The translations under genes were made by a program, and so were the position numbers. A stretch of DNA of 32,534 nucleotides from an uncultured Saprospiraceae bacterium (GTDB lineage: Bacteria > Bacteroidota > Bacteroidia > Chitinophagales > Saprospiraceae), in NCBI GenBank assembly GCA_938041325.1, contig CALIAG010000096.1:1-32534 (forward strand), given 5' to 3'. The notes under the pieces are model-generated. The model saw only the letters and a list, made by a program, of their open reading frames with translations, was not told the origin of the DNA and did not search any database. The number at the start of each line of letters is the position of its first letter. The first letter of the stretch is position 1. Below, in pieces: positions 31,486 to 32,534 of this stretch.

Positions 31486-32534
31486 ATGCTAAAGAAGTTA
31501 GATCAATATATAATCGTAAAGTACCTGTCAACATTTTTGTTTACAGTACTGATCTTTTCTATGATAGCAGTGATTATTGATTTTAGTGATAAAGTGGATG
31601 AGTTCATTGAAGAAGACTGTACGGTCCGGCAAATAATCTTTGAATACTATGCTAACTTTATTATTTGGATAGATGGTTTACTGACTCCTGTTTATGCTTT
31701 GATTGCGGTAATATTTTTTACTTCAAGAATGGCTTATAATTCAGAAGTCATTAGCATTTTGAATGCAGGAGTAAGCTTTAGGCGTTTTTTAAGACCTTAT
31801 ATGATTTCTGCGGGCATCATCTCTTTTGTTTTGTTGTTGGGAAATCACTTTATTATTCCAAAAGGAAATAAGGTTCGGTTGGATTTTGAACATGAATACA
31901 TCTTTCAACACAATGATAAAGGAAAGAAGAATGATGTCCATCTATTTATTACGCCGGAAACGAAGGTGTATGTTCAATATTATAGGAAAAGAGATTCAAC
32001 GGCAAGGGACCTGCGCATCGAACAATTTAAAGACCATGAATTGGTATTATTGATGAAAGCCAAGACCGCCGTTTGGAAAGGTCCTCCCAATAAATGGAAA
32101 TTGACTGACTATTCAGTTCATAAGTTTGATGGCATGAAAGAAGAGATCGTTGATGGCACTGGGGCCGAACTAGACACTACGATTAATTTGACTCCGGATG
32201 ATTTTATTCGATATTTAAATCAACGAGAAATGATGCCTTCTCCAGAATTGCTAAAAGTGATTCAGGTCGCAAAGGAAAGAGGAGTAGGCAATACTGCAGA
32301 TTATGAAGCGGAAATACACCGTAGAACTTCTGAGCCGATAGCCATAATTATTTTGACTTTGATTGGAGCATCTATGGCTGCAAGAAAAGTTAGAGGAGGC
32401 ATAGGCTTTCATTTAGCTGTAGGTATAGCTCTTGGCGCGGTATTCATATTCCTCTCAAAATTTTCATTCACCTTTGCAATCAATGATAGCTTACCCGCTT
32501 GGGTCAGTATGTGGATTCCCAATTTCATCTTTTC
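31486..32534 (+). CDS. LptF/LptG (YjgP/YjgQ) family permease, truncated by the window end
   Basis: The frame starts at the ATG 31486-31488 (MLKKLDQYIIVKYLSTFLF) and is open to the last base, giving 349 residues so far. It has three N-terminal membrane helices, a large periplasmic beta-rich part (about 130-270) and the return to membrane helices (EPIAIIILTLIGASMAARK). This is the layout of LptF/LptG permeases, which with LptB pull lipopolysaccharide out of the inner membrane. MAYNSEVISILNAGVSFRRF is the cytoplasmic coupling-helix region that contacts LptB. The gene follows tgt by 36 bases, a pairing I recall as common in Bacteroidota. LptF and LptG cannot be told apart here. Confidence 0.88.
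   Translation, partial: MLKKLDQYIIVKYLSTFLFTVLIFSMIAVIIDFSDKVDEFIEEDCTVRQIIFEYYANFIIWIDGLLTPVYALIAVIFFTSRMAYNSEVISILNAGVSFRRFLRPYMISAGIISFVLLLGNHFIIPKGNKVRLDFEHEYIFQHNDKGKKNDVHLFITPETKVYVQYYRKRDSTARDLRIEQFKDHELVLLMKAKTAVWKGPPNKWKLTDYSVHKFDGMKEEIVDGTGAELDTTINLTPDDFIRYLNQREMMPSPELLKVIQVAKERGVGNTADYEAEIHRRTSEPIAIIILTLIGASMAARKVRGGIGFHLAVGIALGAVFIFLSKFSFTFAINDSLPAWVSMWIPNFIF

Overview
The window looks like chromosomal DNA of a free-living member of the Bacteroidota, probably close to Saprospiria or Cytophagia. It is AT-rich. Two secreted proteins carry type IX secretion sorting domains (a Por-type tail at 4116-5777 and a gliding-motility type B tail at 21180-22910). SecA is the long Bacteroidota form, ribosome binding sites are weak, and the clearest promoter has a TAnnTTTG -7 box (24010-24017). 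I see no tRNA, rRNA, CRISPR array, insertion sequence or phage gene. The layout is that of an ordinary housekeeping chromosome.

Bases 1-3300: the tail of a probable M1-like peptidase, an alpha/beta hydrolase and heme A synthase (CtaA/Cox15). These are followed by a 750-base gene-free stretch (2547-3299) that is the most notable part of the window. It is AT-rich and dense in DnaA-box-like nonamers, lies between divergent genes, and sits where the G/C strand bias changes. I propose it as a chromosomal replication origin (oriC) that is not next to dnaA.

Bases 3300-8600: D-aminoacyl-tRNA deacylase, a MazG-like pyrophosphohydrolase and a secreted peptidoglycan amidase on the plus strand. They converge with no gap on a minus-strand operon of a queuosine-tRNA mannosyltransferase-like enzyme, an alpha/beta hydrolase and a PrsW-family membrane protease.

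Bases 8600-17700: an OppC/DppC-type ABC permease, a GAF-like/SpoIIE phosphatase, two tandem paralogues built of membrane anchor, basic linker, TPR and SHOCT, then a CBS/ACT-like protein, a BamA/TamA-like outer-membrane protein and NAD kinase. A 600-base gap follows. It holds what looks like the decayed 3' end of a minus-strand gene, and after it comes a TPR-like membrane protein.

Bases 17700-24000 (minus strand): a signalling cluster of ECF sigma factor, membrane anti-sigma-like protein with HEAT-like repeats, and two secreted DUF4097-like paralogues. Upstream of it lies a lipoprotein plus type IX cargo gene pair.

Bases 24000-32534 (plus strand): secA, then deoC, a SPOR-domain protein and rodA, then tgt and a truncated LptF/LptG-family permease. 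Tgt has serines at all three positions of its usual zinc-binding cysteines. Together with the glycosyltransferase at 7385-8503 it gives the window two candidate steps of tRNA queuosine modification.
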